A stretch of 64,000 nt of DNA. Source: an uncultured bacterium. Lineage in GTDB: Bacteria > Bacillota_I > Bacilli_A > RFN20 > CAG-826. The position numbers and the translations under genes are program-made. Below are positions 51,936 to 60,585 of this stretch, piece after piece. The notes beneath the pieces were generated by a model, which saw nothing but the letters and a program-made list of their open reading frames with translations, was not told the DNA's origin and made no database searches. The first letter of the stretch is position 1. Each line of letters starts with the position of its first letter. The DNA is taken from positions 1 through 64,000 of the forward strand of contig CASFZN010000018.1 in the NCBI GenBank assembly GCA_949299195.1, read 5' to 3'.

Positions 51936-53828
51936 TTAATTCTTTTTGTTGAAAGAATTATAAGGACTCATATCGCTTGGCATTCTTAAATCCCCTCTAG
52001 GAGAAAGAGAAACCGATCCTACCTTAACTCCATCTGGCATACAACTTCTTTTAAATTGTTGAGTAAAATATCTAAAAAAGAAGGTATCTAAGGTAGTTTT
52101 TATATATTCTTTATCTAAATCATTAAATGCAATAGTTGCAAGATGATAAATCTTTTCTTTAGAGAAAGAATTTCTGAAATAGTGGTATAAAAAGAAATCA
52201 TGTAAGTCGTATTTTCCTAAAATTACTTCAGTTTCTTGCATTTTTTTATTTTTATCTTGAGGGACAAGTTCAGGAGAAATTGGGGTATCTAAGATTGATT
52301 CAATAACTTCTTTTAATTCGTTATGGATAAATTTATAGTCATTAACTAAGATTTTTACTAAAGTTTTAGGAATTGAAATATTAACCGCATACATCGACAT
52401 ATGATCACCGTTATAAGTCATAAATCCTAATGCTTCTTCGCTTAAATCGCCAGTTCCGACAACTAAAGCGTTCTCCATGTTCGCATAATTCATTAAAAAT
52501 AGTGTTCTAATTCGTGCTTGGACATTTTCATATGCAACATCATAAACATCTAAAGGATGTTCGAGAGCTTTTAATACTTCGGTAGAAGTATTTTTAATAT
52601 CAATTTCTTTATAAGTACACCCTAAAATTTCAATTAATTTTTTAGCATTTTCAAAGGTTCTATCGCTAGTTCCAAATCCTGGAAGTGAGAAACAATAAAT
52701 ATCCTTTTTATCTAAATTGAGTTGATTAAAGGCTTCATTTATTACAAATAAGGCTAAAGTTGAATCAAGTCCGCCACTAATTCCAATAACGACCTTATCA
52801 AAATTAGAATTATATAATCTTGTAGCTAGACCCTTAGCCTGTAAAGCAATTACTTCTTTTGATCTAAGGACTCTTTTTTCATCATCTTTTAAGATAAAAG
52901 GATATTTATTTACTTGCCTGGGAGAATGTTCGATTTTTGCATTCTCAAAAACTTTAATAAATCTTGCTTCTTTTTCAATTGAACATTCAAAACTTGAAGC
53001 GTGTTTATTACGGTCATTATTAATTTCTTCAATATCAATTAACCCGATAGTTAAGCCTTTTTCATCATAAGTTTCATTAATTAATTTTCCACTAGAATAA
53101 ATAAGTTGATGTCCTGAATAAACTAAATCTTGGCTAGATTCACCAAAGCCACTTGAAGAATAAATGTATCCTACATAAAGTTTGGCACTATGAGATTTTA
53201 CTAACTCTTTACGATATTCTTTTTTAGAAATTGTTTCGTTTGAGGCGCTTAAATTAACAATTACATTTCCGCCATTTAAACTTAAATTGTTGCTTGGAGG
53301 GGTAATTACCCATAAATCTTCACAGATTTCAGCACCAAGTTTGATATCTCCGCCATCAAAAATTAAATCATTTCCGAACTTTACTTTATTTCCTAAAAAT
53401 TCTACTTCATTAAAATTAGCTTCTTTCCCTGAAATAAACCATCTTTTTTCATAAAATTCATTATAAGAAGGAAGATAACTTTTAGGGACAATACCTACTA
53501 ATTTTGAATCATTAATAACGTATGTAACATTAAAGGTACGATTTAAATATGTAAAAGGCCCGCCAATAAAAACGATTAAATCATTAGGAATAGTAGGGAT
53601 TATTTCTTTTAAGGCTAACTCGACTTCTTTCATTAAATTATTGTTTAATAATAAGTCACCTAAAGTATAGCCAGTTAAAGATAACTCACCAAAGGTAAGG
53701 ACATTTACCTTTTCTTTTTTAGCTTCTTTAATAAGATTAAGAATACTTTCTTTATTTTTAGAAACATCTCCTACTTTAGTAAGAATATTTCCAGTTGCTA
53801 CTTTATAAAATCCAAATTTTGCGCCCAT
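51936..53828 (-). CDS. nadE: glutamine-dependent NAD+ synthetase
   Basis: Final step of NAD synthesis, amidating nicotinate adenine dinucleotide. The protein has 630 residues in two domains: an N-terminal nitrilase-like glutaminase (Glu in TFGELSLTGY, Lys in VPKSYLPSYNEFYE, Cys in GAEICEDLW) and a C-terminal synthetase with the ATP-pyrophosphatase loop VIGISGGLDSTLAL. LVVGTGDLSEEALGFMTYNGDH is also typical. Last gene of the pncB-nadD-nadE operon. Confidence 0.95.
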   Translation of the reverse strand: MGAKFGFYKVATGNILTKVGDVSKNKESILNLIKEAKKEKVNVLTFGELSLTGYTLGDLLLNNNLMKEVELALKEIIPTIPNDLIVFIGGPFTYLNRTFNVTYVINDSKLVGIVPKSYLPSYNEFYEKRWFISGKEANFNEVEFLGNKVKFGNDLIFDGGDIKLGAEICEDLWVITPPSNNLSLNGGNVIVNLSASNETISKKEYRKELVKSHSAKLYVGYIYSSSGFGESSQDLVYSGHQLIYSSGKLINETYDEKGLTIGLIDIEEINNDRNKHASSFECSIEKEARFIKVFENAKIEHSPRQVNKYPFILKDDEKRVLRSKEVIALQAKGLATRLYNSNFDKVVIGISGGLDSTLALFVINEAFNQLNLDKKDIYCFSLPGFGTSDRTFENAKKLIEILGCTYKEIDIKNTSTEVLKALEHPLDVYDVAYENVQARIRTLFLMNYANMENALVVGTGDLSEEALGFMTYNGDHMSMYAVNISIPKTLVKILVNDYKFIHNELKEVIESILDTPISPELVPQDKNKKMQETEVILGKYDLHDFFLYHYFRNSFSKEKIYHLATIAFNDLDKEYIKTTLDTFFFRYFTQQFKRSCMPDGVKVGSVSLSPRGDLRMPSDMSPYNSFNKKN

Positions 53829-53841
53829 ATTTATCTATCTT

Positions 53842-54468
53842 TTATTCCTTTTCTCCTAATAATAATTTTATTACATAATCATATGTTAATGAATTTAAAT
53901 CCTTATAATCTTTATTTTTTAAATCATCTCTTATTCTAGATGAAGAAATATCATGATATTTATCATCTATTTTTAAGGTTATTATATGGTCTTTATGCTT
54001 TTTTAATAATGGAGTAGTAGCGATTATTTCTTCAAAATTATCGCTACTTCTGTTAACTAAAATAAGTTTAAATTCGTTTAATAAATCATCAAATCGATAC
54101 CATCTTTCTAATTCATCATATTTTTCGTTACCAAAGATAAAAAAGATATCAGCATCATATTTATTTTTTAAATAAGTAATGGAATCATAAGTTTTTGAAG
54201 TTATTCCTTCAATTTCAATAGTTTCAATAATAATATTTGAATGTCTTTTAATAAATTCATTTAGAATTTTTATTCTTAAAGAAGTATCTAAAATATCGTC
54301 TTCTTGATAACTTTTCCATGAATTCATAAAAGAATTGGCAGCAGGAAGAAAAATACCCATCTTAGCATTAACTAGATTCATTGCTTGAAGCATAATTTCT
54401 CCATGTGCCTTAGTTAATGGATTAAAACTTCCTCCAAAAACTACGATTTTATCCTTATTTTTCTTCAT
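53842..54468 (-). CDS. nadD: nicotinate-nucleotide adenylyltransferase
   Basis: Adenylates nicotinate mononucleotide to NaAD. It has 208 residues. The nucleotidyltransferase motif GGSFNPLTKAHGEIM (GxFxPxHxGH type, with the second His present as AHGE) is at the N-terminus, and SSSRIRDDLKNK is the ISSTxxR-like motif near the C-terminus. It overlaps pncB by 14 bp and is 13 nt before nadE, so the three NAD-salvage genes are coupled. The HxGH motif is relaxed (T-K-A-H), a feature to confirm. Confidence 0.88.
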   Translation of the reverse strand: MKKNKDKIVVFGGSFNPLTKAHGEIMLQAMNLVNAKMGIFLPAANSFMNSWKSYQEDDILDTSLRIKILNEFIKRHSNIIIETIEIEGITSKTYDSITYLKNKYDADIFFIFGNEKYDELERWYRFDDLLNEFKLILVNRSSDNFEEIIATTPLLKKHKDHIITLKIDDKYHDISSSRIRDDLKNKDYKDLNSLTYDYVIKLLLGEKE

Positions 54469-55909
54469 AACTATTTTCGCTCATTAGTCTTACTTTAAGT
54501 TCATAATAAGCTTTTGAATAATCTAAATAATGGGTGTGAGGCATAATAAAACGTTTTTCTTCATCCCATAATTCATCTTTAATAATTCTTGCGAGTTCTT
54601 TTTTAGTTTCTTCAATGGTAGGACATCTATAGATTTGTTCTCCCTCTTCAAAAACCTTAACTCTCATATTTTTAAGATAGCATCCTTCAAAATTAATCTT
54701 TTTCCATGGTTTATTTGGGTCGACTACGCTACCTTCTTTTTGTAAATCAATAGTTTCTCCATGAAGTGTTAAAAGATCAGCAATTGCTTGATTATTTTCG
54801 TTGTAAATTCGATAAACATCTTTAAATCCTGGGTTAGTAATCTTTTCAACAGTTTCACTCATCTTAATTTTTGGAACAAGTTGCCCATTTTTATTTTTAA
54901 TTGCTACCAGTTTATAAACTCCTCCAAAAACAGGATTAGATTTAGCAGTAATTAAGTTTTCACCAACTCCAAAAGAATCAATTTTTGCACCTTGATCAAT
55001 TAAGGATTGAATCTTATATTCATCAAGTGAATTAGAAACGATGATTTTACAATCTTCTAAGCCATGTTTATCTAATATTGCTCTAACTTTTTTTGATAAA
55101 TATGCTAAATCTCCGCTATCGATTCTGACTCCTTTTAAGCGATGACCATTAGGAATTAAAAAGTCTTTTGCAACCTTAATTGCATTAACAACGCCACTTT
55201 TAATAACGTTATAGGTATCAATTAAAAGAACTGCATTTTCAGGATAAATTTTTGCATATTCTAAAAAAGCATCATATTCACTATCAAAACTCATTACCCA
55301 TGAATGAGCCATTGTTCCACTTACTGGGATTCCAAATAATTTTCCAGCTAAGGTTGTAGCAGTTGAATTTGCTCCCGCAATGTAACTAGCTTTTGCTCCA
55401 TAAATTGCACTATCAGCATTATGAGCTCTTCTAGCACCAAAATCAGAAACTCCCCTTCCTTTTGCGGATAAAACTATTCTATTAGTTTTAGTTGCAATTA
55501 AAGTTTCATGATTTAAAAGTAACAATAAAGAAGTTTCAATTAATTGACAGTCAATTAAAGGGGCAACTACCGTTAAAATTGGTTCATTTGGATAAATAAT
55601 TGAACCTTCTTTAAAACTATAAATATCTCCTTTAAACTTAAAATTTCTTAAATATTTTAAGAATTCTTCATCAAAAATATTTAATCCTTTTAAATATTCG
55701 ATATCTTCATCGGTAAAACTTAAATTATTAATATAATCGATAATATCTTCTAATCCTACAAAGATAGAATAAGCAGCATTATCAGGATTTGTTCTATAGA
55801 ATAAATCAAAGACTGCGATCTCATCTTTTTTATTATTTAAAAAATATCCATTACTCATCGTTAATTCATAAAAATCCATTAATAACGATATATTTCTTCT
55901 ATAAATCAC
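54455..55909 (-). CDS. pncB: nicotinate phosphoribosyltransferase
   Basis: Converts nicotinate to nicotinate mononucleotide, entry point of NAD salvage. It has 484 residues. The start RNISLLMDFYELTMSNGYF is the usual N-terminus, and it is reached from a GTG at 55909 with AAGGAAG about 8-9 nt upstream. FGARRAHNADSAIYGAKASYIAG, GTMAHSWVMSF, LIDTYNV, GVRIDSGDLAYLSKKVR and GVGENLITAKSNPVFGGVYKLV are the family blocks. No nadABC genes are seen, so salvage is likely important. Confidence 0.93.
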   Translation of the reverse strand: MIYRRNISLLMDFYELTMSNGYFLNNKKDEIAVFDLFYRTNPDNAAYSIFVGLEDIIDYINNLSFTDEDIEYLKGLNIFDEEFLKYLRNFKFKGDIYSFKEGSIIYPNEPILTVVAPLIDCQLIETSLLLLLNHETLIATKTNRIVLSAKGRGVSDFGARRAHNADSAIYGAKASYIAGANSTATTLAGKLFGIPVSGTMAHSWVMSFDSEYDAFLEYAKIYPENAVLLIDTYNVIKSGVVNAIKVAKDFLIPNGHRLKGVRIDSGDLAYLSKKVRAILDKHGLEDCKIIVSNSLDEYKIQSLIDQGAKIDSFGVGENLITAKSNPVFGGVYKLVAIKNKNGQLVPKIKMSETVEKITNPGFKDVYRIYNENNQAIADLLTLHGETIDLQKEGSVVDPNKPWKKINFEGCYLKNMRVKVFEEGEQIYRCPTIEETKKELARIIKDELWDEEKRFIMPHTHYLDYSKAYYELKVRLMSENSYEEK

Positions 55910-55992
55910 TTTCTTACTTCCTTCTTTTTTATTAAATACACATAAAATATATACTCTTTATTTATTAATAAATATAGCACATATATTTTATA

Positions 55993-56026
55993 AAAAAGGT
56001 CGGTAATTTTATATACCAACCTTTTT
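55993..56026. terminator. terminator after the pduL-TSCPD unit
   Basis: AAAAAGGTCGGTA pairs with TACCAACCTTTTT with a single mismatch. T tracts on both strands. It lies between the TSCPD gene end and the pncB start. Confidence 0.7.
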
Positions 56027-56061
56027 ATTTCTTACTATTTTTTAAATATTTATCGATATTT

Positions 56062-56313
56062 TTATATAGTTTCAATAGCTTTTGCTATTTGATCTGGACA
56101 AGATGTAGGTCTAATTCCGCAGGTTATTCCTTTTAATAAATCATGAACTTCATTAATATCGCGATTAATAATTAAAGCTTTAATACCTTTTAAATTACCA
56201 TTACATCCACCAACAATAGTAAAGTCTACTATTTTATTGGTTTCATCGTCATATTTAAGCTCAATGCTTCTTGAACAAGTACCTACACAGTTATAATTAA
56301 TAGTTTTAATCAT
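56062..56313 (-). CDS. TIGR03905-family TSCPD domain protein
   Basis: An 83-residue protein named for its TSCPD motif, here RPTSCPDQIAKAI close to the C-terminus. It also has NYNCVGTCSRSIEL near the N-terminus and IVGGCNGNLKGI, giving four or five Cys, possibly a metal or cluster site. The same domain occurs at the C-terminus of some vitamin B12-dependent ribonucleotide reductases; the role of the stand-alone form is not known. It follows pduL after 2 nt, so it is in the same unit. Confidence 0.85.
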   Translation of the reverse strand: MIKTINYNCVGTCSRSIELKYDDETNKIVDFTIVGGCNGNLKGIKALIINRDINEVHDLLKGITCGIRPTSCPDQIAKAIETI

Positions 56314-56315
56314 AA

Positions 56316-56891
56316 TTATTTAACGATTTCACCATACATTTCGCCAAAGCAATTACCAGCATTTGATTCATCAGTATCAATGTGCATTGCTAAAGCGAAT
56401 TTAGGAGAAACTCTAATAACTACATCATCAAAAATAACGTGTCTTCCTTCTCCTCCAGTTTTAACCTTTACGATTTCTCCATTTTCTACACCCGCTTCAA
56501 TTGCATCTTCAGGAGTCATATGAATATGTCTTTTAGCGACGATACAACCTTCTTCGAGTTCGAGTTCTTTGCCGTTTACAGGATTAACTAATTTAATTGG
56601 AGCACTGCCTTTAATATCACCACTTTCTCTTAAAAGTGCCTTAACTCCTAAAGTTCTAGCATCAGTTGCACTAATTTCAACTTGATTGAAATTTCTAACT
56701 GGTCCTAAAATTGAGACTCCTTTAATTGTTGATTTAGGTCCAACAACATCAAGTTTGGTAGTTGATGCGTATTGTCCAGGTTGAGATAATTCCTTTTTAA
56801 CTTCTAATTCAAAGCCTTCTCCACACAAATATTCTAAAGCTTCTTGAGTGACATGAATGTGTCTTGCGCTTGTTTCTACTAAGATTTTCAT
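56316..56891 (-). CDS. pduL: PduL-type phosphate acyltransferase
   Basis: Phosphotransacylase of the PduL family, which interconverts acyl-CoA and acyl-phosphate (propionyl or acetyl). About 191 residues from the ATG at 56891 (MKILVETSARHIHVT); a longer reading adds an unconserved stretch. Two zinc-binding His motifs are present: SARHIHVTQEAL and CIVAKRHIHMTPEDA. VSILGPVRNFNQVEISATDAR lies between. No microcompartment shell genes are nearby and no encapsulation-type N-terminal extension is seen, so a housekeeping phosphotransacetylase role is likely (inference). Confidence 0.9.
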   Translation of the reverse strand: MKILVETSARHIHVTQEALEYLCGEGFELEVKKELSQPGQYASTTKLDVVGPKSTIKGVSILGPVRNFNQVEISATDARTLGVKALLRESGDIKGSAPIKLVNPVNGKELELEEGCIVAKRHIHMTPEDAIEAGVENGEIVKVKTGGEGRHVIFDDVVIRVSPKFALAMHIDTDESNAGNCFGEMYGEIVK

Positions 56892-56987
56892 TTTTATTAT
56901 TTTCCTCCAAGAACTATTATAGTTCATTATCAACAATTTTTATAATATTTTTGATTAATTTATAAGGAAATATGAGTCTATTTTTTT

Positions 56988-56993
56988 TATAAT
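56988..56993 (+). promoter_or_regulatory. -10 box of the exonuclease gene
   Basis: TATAAT ends 10 nt before the ATG at 57004; no Shine-Dalgarno is seen in between. No clear -35 box. Confidence 0.4.
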
Positions 56994-57003
56994 AGTTAGC
57001 GAT

Positions 57004-57723
57004 ATGAAAGAAATTCAAAAAGCGTTAAATCAAATCAAAAAAGTTGTCTTTATAGATTTTGAAGGAAGCCAATTTTCTCAAGAAATTATCGCAATTGGTG
57101 CTATTAAATGTACCCTTGATAATAAAAATTTTATTAAAGAAGCCTCAAAACCTTTAAAAATATATATAAAAATTGATGAACCTATCGGTCCATTTATTGA
57201 ACAGTTAACTGGAATAAGTGATGATTTTTTAAACAATAATGGAATTAGTTTTAAAGATGCAATGAAAAGACTTCAAGATTATGTGGGAAAAGAAAAGGTT
57301 AAATATTTTTCTTATGGAAATTTTGATATTCATCTTCTTCATAATTCTATGATTAAAAATGAGATGAAAACCGATGAATTTGTCCTTTCAATCTGTCAAA
57401 ATTTAATCGATTTTTCTAAGATTTTTTCAAAATATGTAAAAAGTGAAAATAACACTGTCCTTTCACTTATTGCAGCTTTAAAAGTTTTCCAAACCAATAT
57501 TGAAAGTGACCTTCACGACCCTGTTAATGATGCCATTAATTTAATGCATCTATATAATGCTTTTTTAACTAAGAAAAACATTTTAAAAAACGAATATATT
57601 CGTGTTATTACTAAATCTCCTTCTCTTCCTAATCCATATCGAAAGATGATTAAAAAACTCCAAAGTGAACAGAAGGTTACTTATAAAGATTTCTTAAGTT
57701 ATGTCGAAGAGGATTTAAAATAA
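57004..57723 (+). CDS. DnaQ-like DEDDh 3'-5' exonuclease
   Basis: A 239-residue nuclease of the exonuclease T/DnaQ family, KapD-like. The Exo I motif is VVFIDFEGSQFSQEIIAIGAI (Asp and Glu), Exo II is KYFSYGNFDIHLLHNS (Asp), Exo III is DPVNDAINLMHLYNAF with His and Asp (HDPVNDA). The tail beyond residue 190 is basic. It is 2 nt before recU, so the pair is probably one unit acting in DNA or RNA processing. Confidence 0.8.
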   Translation: MKEIQKALNQIKKVVFIDFEGSQFSQEIIAIGAIKCTLDNKNFIKEASKPLKIYIKIDEPIGPFIEQLTGISDDFLNNNGISFKDAMKRLQDYVGKEKVKYFSYGNFDIHLLHNSMIKNEMKTDEFVLSICQNLIDFSKIFSKYVKSENNTVLSLIAALKVFQTNIESDLHDPVNDAINLMHLYNAFLTKKNILKNEYIRVITKSPSLPNPYRKMIKKLQSEQKVTYKDFLSYVEEDLK

Positions 57724-57725
57724 TA

Positions 57726-58289
57726 ATGATTAAATACCCTTTAGGATTTAAAAAAGAAAAGATAGATGAAAATAAAAAACACGTAAACTACAAAAATCGC
57801 GGGTTATCTTTAGAAAGTTTAATTAATGATGCTAATAAATATTATGAAGTTAATGATATAGCATTCATCTATAAAAAACCTACTCCAATTCATATAGTTA
57901 AAACAGATAAAGAAAATACGATAATAAAGGCATATTTTGAAAAACCTTCAACAACCGATTATAACGGATTATATAAAGGAAAATATATTGATTTTGAAGC
58001 TAAAGAAACTAAATCTAAGACTTCTTTTAATCTTAATAACTTTCAACCTAAACAAATAACTCATTTAAAAAATATCGATAAATCCGGCGGAATTGCCTTT
58101 ATAATCATCTATTTCAAAGAATATGATGAATATTGTTTATATCTAGCAAAAGATATGTTTAATTATTTAGAAAAAGAAAATAAAAAATCTATTTCTTATA
58201 AAGAAATAAAAGAAAAAGGCGAAGTTATTCCGTTAACTTTAGCCCCAATATTAGATTATTTAAAAATAATAGATAAATTATTTTTTTAA
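57726..58289 (+). CDS. recU: Holliday junction resolvase RecU
   Basis: Resolves four-way junctions in recombination and chromosome segregation of Gram-positive bacteria. It has 187 residues. NYKNRGLSLESLINDANKYY has the conserved NRG and Glu; the active site is in DYNGLYKGKYIDFEAKET with Asp and ExK; FNLNNFQPKQITHLK and GGIAFIIIYF follow. The 3' end overlaps nth by 12 bp tail to tail. The linked ponA gene of Bacillus is absent here. Confidence 0.93.
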   Translation: MIKYPLGFKKEKIDENKKHVNYKNRGLSLESLINDANKYYEVNDIAFIYKKPTPIHIVKTDKENTIIKAYFEKPSTTDYNGLYKGKYIDFEAKETKSKTSFNLNNFQPKQITHLKNIDKSGGIAFIIIYFKEYDEYCLYLAKDMFNYLEKENKKSISYKEIKEKGEVIPLTLAPILDYLKIIDKLFF

Positions 58290-58916
58290 TGCGTATTCTT
58301 TACAAATTTCTTTTAGTTTACATGCTTCGCAATTTGGTTTAATGGCCTTACAGTGATATCTTCCAAAATGTATGAATTGATGATGAAGCAATTTATATTC
58401 ATCTTTTTTAAAGAGTTTTCTTAATTTTTCTTCACATTTTTCAACACTATCACTATTTTTTATTAACCCTAGTCTTTTTGAAACTCGATAAACATGGGTA
58501 TCAACAGGAAATTCAGGCATATCAAAAAGTTCGATTAATACAACATTTGCGACCTTATTTCCTACTCCCCTCATTGATAAAAGGTCTTCCTTATTATTTG
58601 GGACTTTATAATTAAAATTATTGATGAGCTTATAAACTATATCTTTTAAAGCGATAGCCTTATTTTTATATAAGCCAATTTCTTTAATGTTGTTTTCGAT
58701 TTCTTTAAGTGAAGCCTTATTAAAATCATCCAAAGTTGGATATTTTTTAAATAAAACATCGGTTACTTCGTTTACTTTTTTATCTGTTGTTTGTGCCGAA
58801 AGCATGACTGCAATCACAAGTTCGTAGTCTTTATTATAATTAAGTTCACATTTAGGGTTAGGTAAAATCTCATTAAAATAAGATTTAATTACCACAATTT
58901 TATTAGATTTCTCCAT
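58278..58916 (-). CDS. nth: endonuclease III
   Basis: DNA glycosylase/AP lyase for oxidised pyrimidines, 212 residues. The helix-hairpin-helix with catalytic Lys is LSMRGVGNKVANVVL, the catalytic Asp is in PVDTHVYRVSKRLGL, and the [4Fe-4S] loop is CKAIKPNCEACKLKEIC near the C-terminus. It overlaps dnaD by 14 bp, the same pairing dnaD-nth found in Bacillus. Confidence 0.95.
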   Translation of the reverse strand: MEKSNKIVVIKSYFNEILPNPKCELNYNKDYELVIAVMLSAQTTDKKVNEVTDVLFKKYPTLDDFNKASLKEIENNIKEIGLYKNKAIALKDIVYKLINNFNYKVPNNKEDLLSMRGVGNKVANVVLIELFDMPEFPVDTHVYRVSKRLGLIKNSDSVEKCEEKLRKLFKKDEYKLLHHQFIHFGRYHCKAIKPNCEACKLKEICKEYALKK

Positions 58917-59457
58917 CTTCTCTCATTTTAATAGCAATTAAACTATCAATCTTTTTAAATGATAAATTCTCTAAATTAAAAGCATCCATGAGGGAATTTT
59001 TAATTACATCGTATGTAATTCCATGATTTAACCAGCTTCTAATTTGATCAACTTCAGCAACAGATAAAGAGCGATTAAAATAATGTTCAAAAGATGAGAT
59101 TAAAGAGGACAAAACTTCACTTGTTTCATCTATTTTTTCGCTATTTAACATCAAATTCTTTTTATATTCTTCGAATAATTTTTCTTTTGCAGGTTGAATA
59201 GAGGTTATAAAATCGTCTCCAGAAGTTTGGAAAGTAATAAATTTTTTAGTTAATAATGAATCAAAAGCAGCATCAATTTCTTGAGCGCTCATATCAAGTT
59301 TTACTTCTAAAGTTTCGTTAGTGATCGTTTTATTTCCATCTTTTATCAAATGACCAACCATTAAAAGGACTAAAAGTTCATTATTATTTAAACCAAGTTC
59401 ACGGTAATACTCGAACAATAAATATTCAAAATTTAATGCTGATAACTTACTTTTCAT
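58903..59457 (-). CDS. dnaD: DnaD-family replication initiation protein
   Basis: A 184-residue protein with the DnaD layout: an N-terminal winged-helix part (LNNNELLVLLMVGHLIKDGNKTITNETLEVKL) and the C-terminal DnaB_2 domain (SLISSFEHYFNRSLSVAEVDQIRSWLNHGITYDVIKNSLMDA). It helps load the helicase in low-GC Gram-positives. The order dnaD-nth supports the call. It overlaps the nucleotidyltransferase gene by 11 bp. Confidence 0.88.
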   Translation of the reverse strand: MKSKLSALNFEYLLFEYYRELGLNNNELLVLLMVGHLIKDGNKTITNETLEVKLDMSAQEIDAAFDSLLTKKFITFQTSGDDFITSIQPAKEKLFEEYKKNLMLNSEKIDETSEVLSSLISSFEHYFNRSLSVAEVDQIRSWLNHGITYDVIKNSLMDAFNLENLSFKKIDSLIAIKMREDGEI

Positions 59458-60073
59458 AATTTTTTAATGCTCCTTTTAACTTTTTCTCTTCTTCTTTTAT
59501 TTTATTAACATTTAAATGTTTTAATAAATCTTCGTTTTCTTTCAAAATTCTTAAATCTTTTCCGTCAATACTTAAATTATATTCTTTAATAAATCTATAT
59601 GCTCTTAAAATTCTTAAAGGGTCTTCTTTTATTGAGGTAAGCGGATCTTTTATGAATCTTAAATGTCTACTATTTAAATCGTTTATTCCACATTTTGTTG
59701 GATCAATTACATTATAATTTTCATCAATATATATAGCATTTATGGTAAAATCTCGCCTTTTATAATCAATATCAATATCCTTAACAAATTCAATTTTATT
59801 AGGATGACGGAAATCTTTATATTCACTTTCTTTTCTTAAAGTTACGATGTCTATTTTTTTATTTTCATAATAATATTTAACAGTTCCAAATCTTGCAAAT
59901 GTATGATCGCATTCTAAAAATTTAGCAATATCACTAGGAGTCGCATCACTTACAAAATCATAATCATTAATTTCTCTATTTAATAAATAGTCTCTTGAAG
60001 TAGAGCCAATCATATAGAGTCTAAAGTTATGATCATTAAATATTTTCTTTAAATAATCGAAAATTTTATCCAT
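59447..60073 (-). CDS. short CCA-adding-type nucleotidyltransferase
   Basis: Head and neck of a class II tRNA nucleotidyltransferase/poly(A) polymerase. The signature MIGSTSRDYLLNREINDYDF (residues 21-40) carries the two metal-binding Asp (37, 39); RRDFTINAIY is the neck ribose motif and EDPLRILRAYRF the next. The protein ends at 208 residues, about half the usual length of a bacterial CCA enzyme (near 400): the body and tail domains are absent. The stop is followed directly by the dnaD overlap, with no remaining coding frame. The one tRNA in this window encodes its own CCA. Confidence 0.8.
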   Translation of the reverse strand: MDKIFDYLKKIFNDHNFRLYMIGSTSRDYLLNREINDYDFVSDATPSDIAKFLECDHTFARFGTVKYYYENKKIDIVTLRKESEYKDFRHPNKIEFVKDIDIDYKRRDFTINAIYIDENYNVIDPTKCGINDLNSRHLRFIKDPLTSIKEDPLRILRAYRFIKEYNLSIDGKDLRILKENEDLLKHLNVNKIKEEEKKLKGALKNYEK

Positions 60074-60081
60074 AAGTTATA

Positions 60082-60109
60082 AAAAAGCTAGTCACGAAAC
60101 TAGCTTTTT
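60082..60109. terminator. terminator after the HU gene
   Basis: AAAAAGCTAGT (60082-60092) pairs perfectly with ACTAGCTTTTT (60099-60109), 11 bp, loop CACGAA. Confidence 0.85.
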
Positions 60110-60131
60110 CAAAAATCAATACTTTTAAAAA

Positions 60132-60404
60132 CTATTTAACTAAGTCTTTTAAACCTTTTGAAGGTTTGAAACCAACAGTTTTGGTTGCTGGAATTTCAAT
60201 TTTCTTACCATCAACTGGTGAAGTTCCAACTCTAGCTTTTCTTGATTTAACAGTGAAAGCACCAAATCCTGAAACTTTAACAGTTTCACCGTGTTGTAAT
60301 GCACAGCAAACTTCGTCGAAGAATGCATCAATGACTTTTTCAGTATCTTTTTTTGAAAGTTTTGTTGTTTCGCTAACAGCAACAATTAATTCAGCTTTAT
60401 TCAT
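60132..60404 (-). CDS. hup: HU-family DNA-binding protein
   Basis: Nucleoid protein of 90 residues. It begins MNKAELIVAVSE, has the dimerisation helices (DTEKVIDAFFDEVCCALQHG), the strand VKVSGFGAFTVKSRKARVG and the DNA-binding arm with the usual GTSPVDGKKIEIPATKTVGFKPSKGLKDLV. AAGGAG lies before the ATG. It stands alone between terminators. Confidence 0.96.
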   Translation of the reverse strand: MNKAELIVAVSETTKLSKKDTEKVIDAFFDEVCCALQHGETVKVSGFGAFTVKSRKARVGTSPVDGKKIEIPATKTVGFKPSKGLKDLVK

Positions 60405-60585
60405 TATAATTTACTCCTTTTTATAAAACAAAATAGTAAAATTTTGTTGTTTTTATTTAAACATAAATAACTATCTTTGTAAACTAATTTAATTCAAAAA
60501 ATAATGATTTTTCTCGAAAATTTTAGAATTTTAATATTTTTTTAATAACATGGTTTAGTCAATTAAAAACAATAATAAAAGTGCC

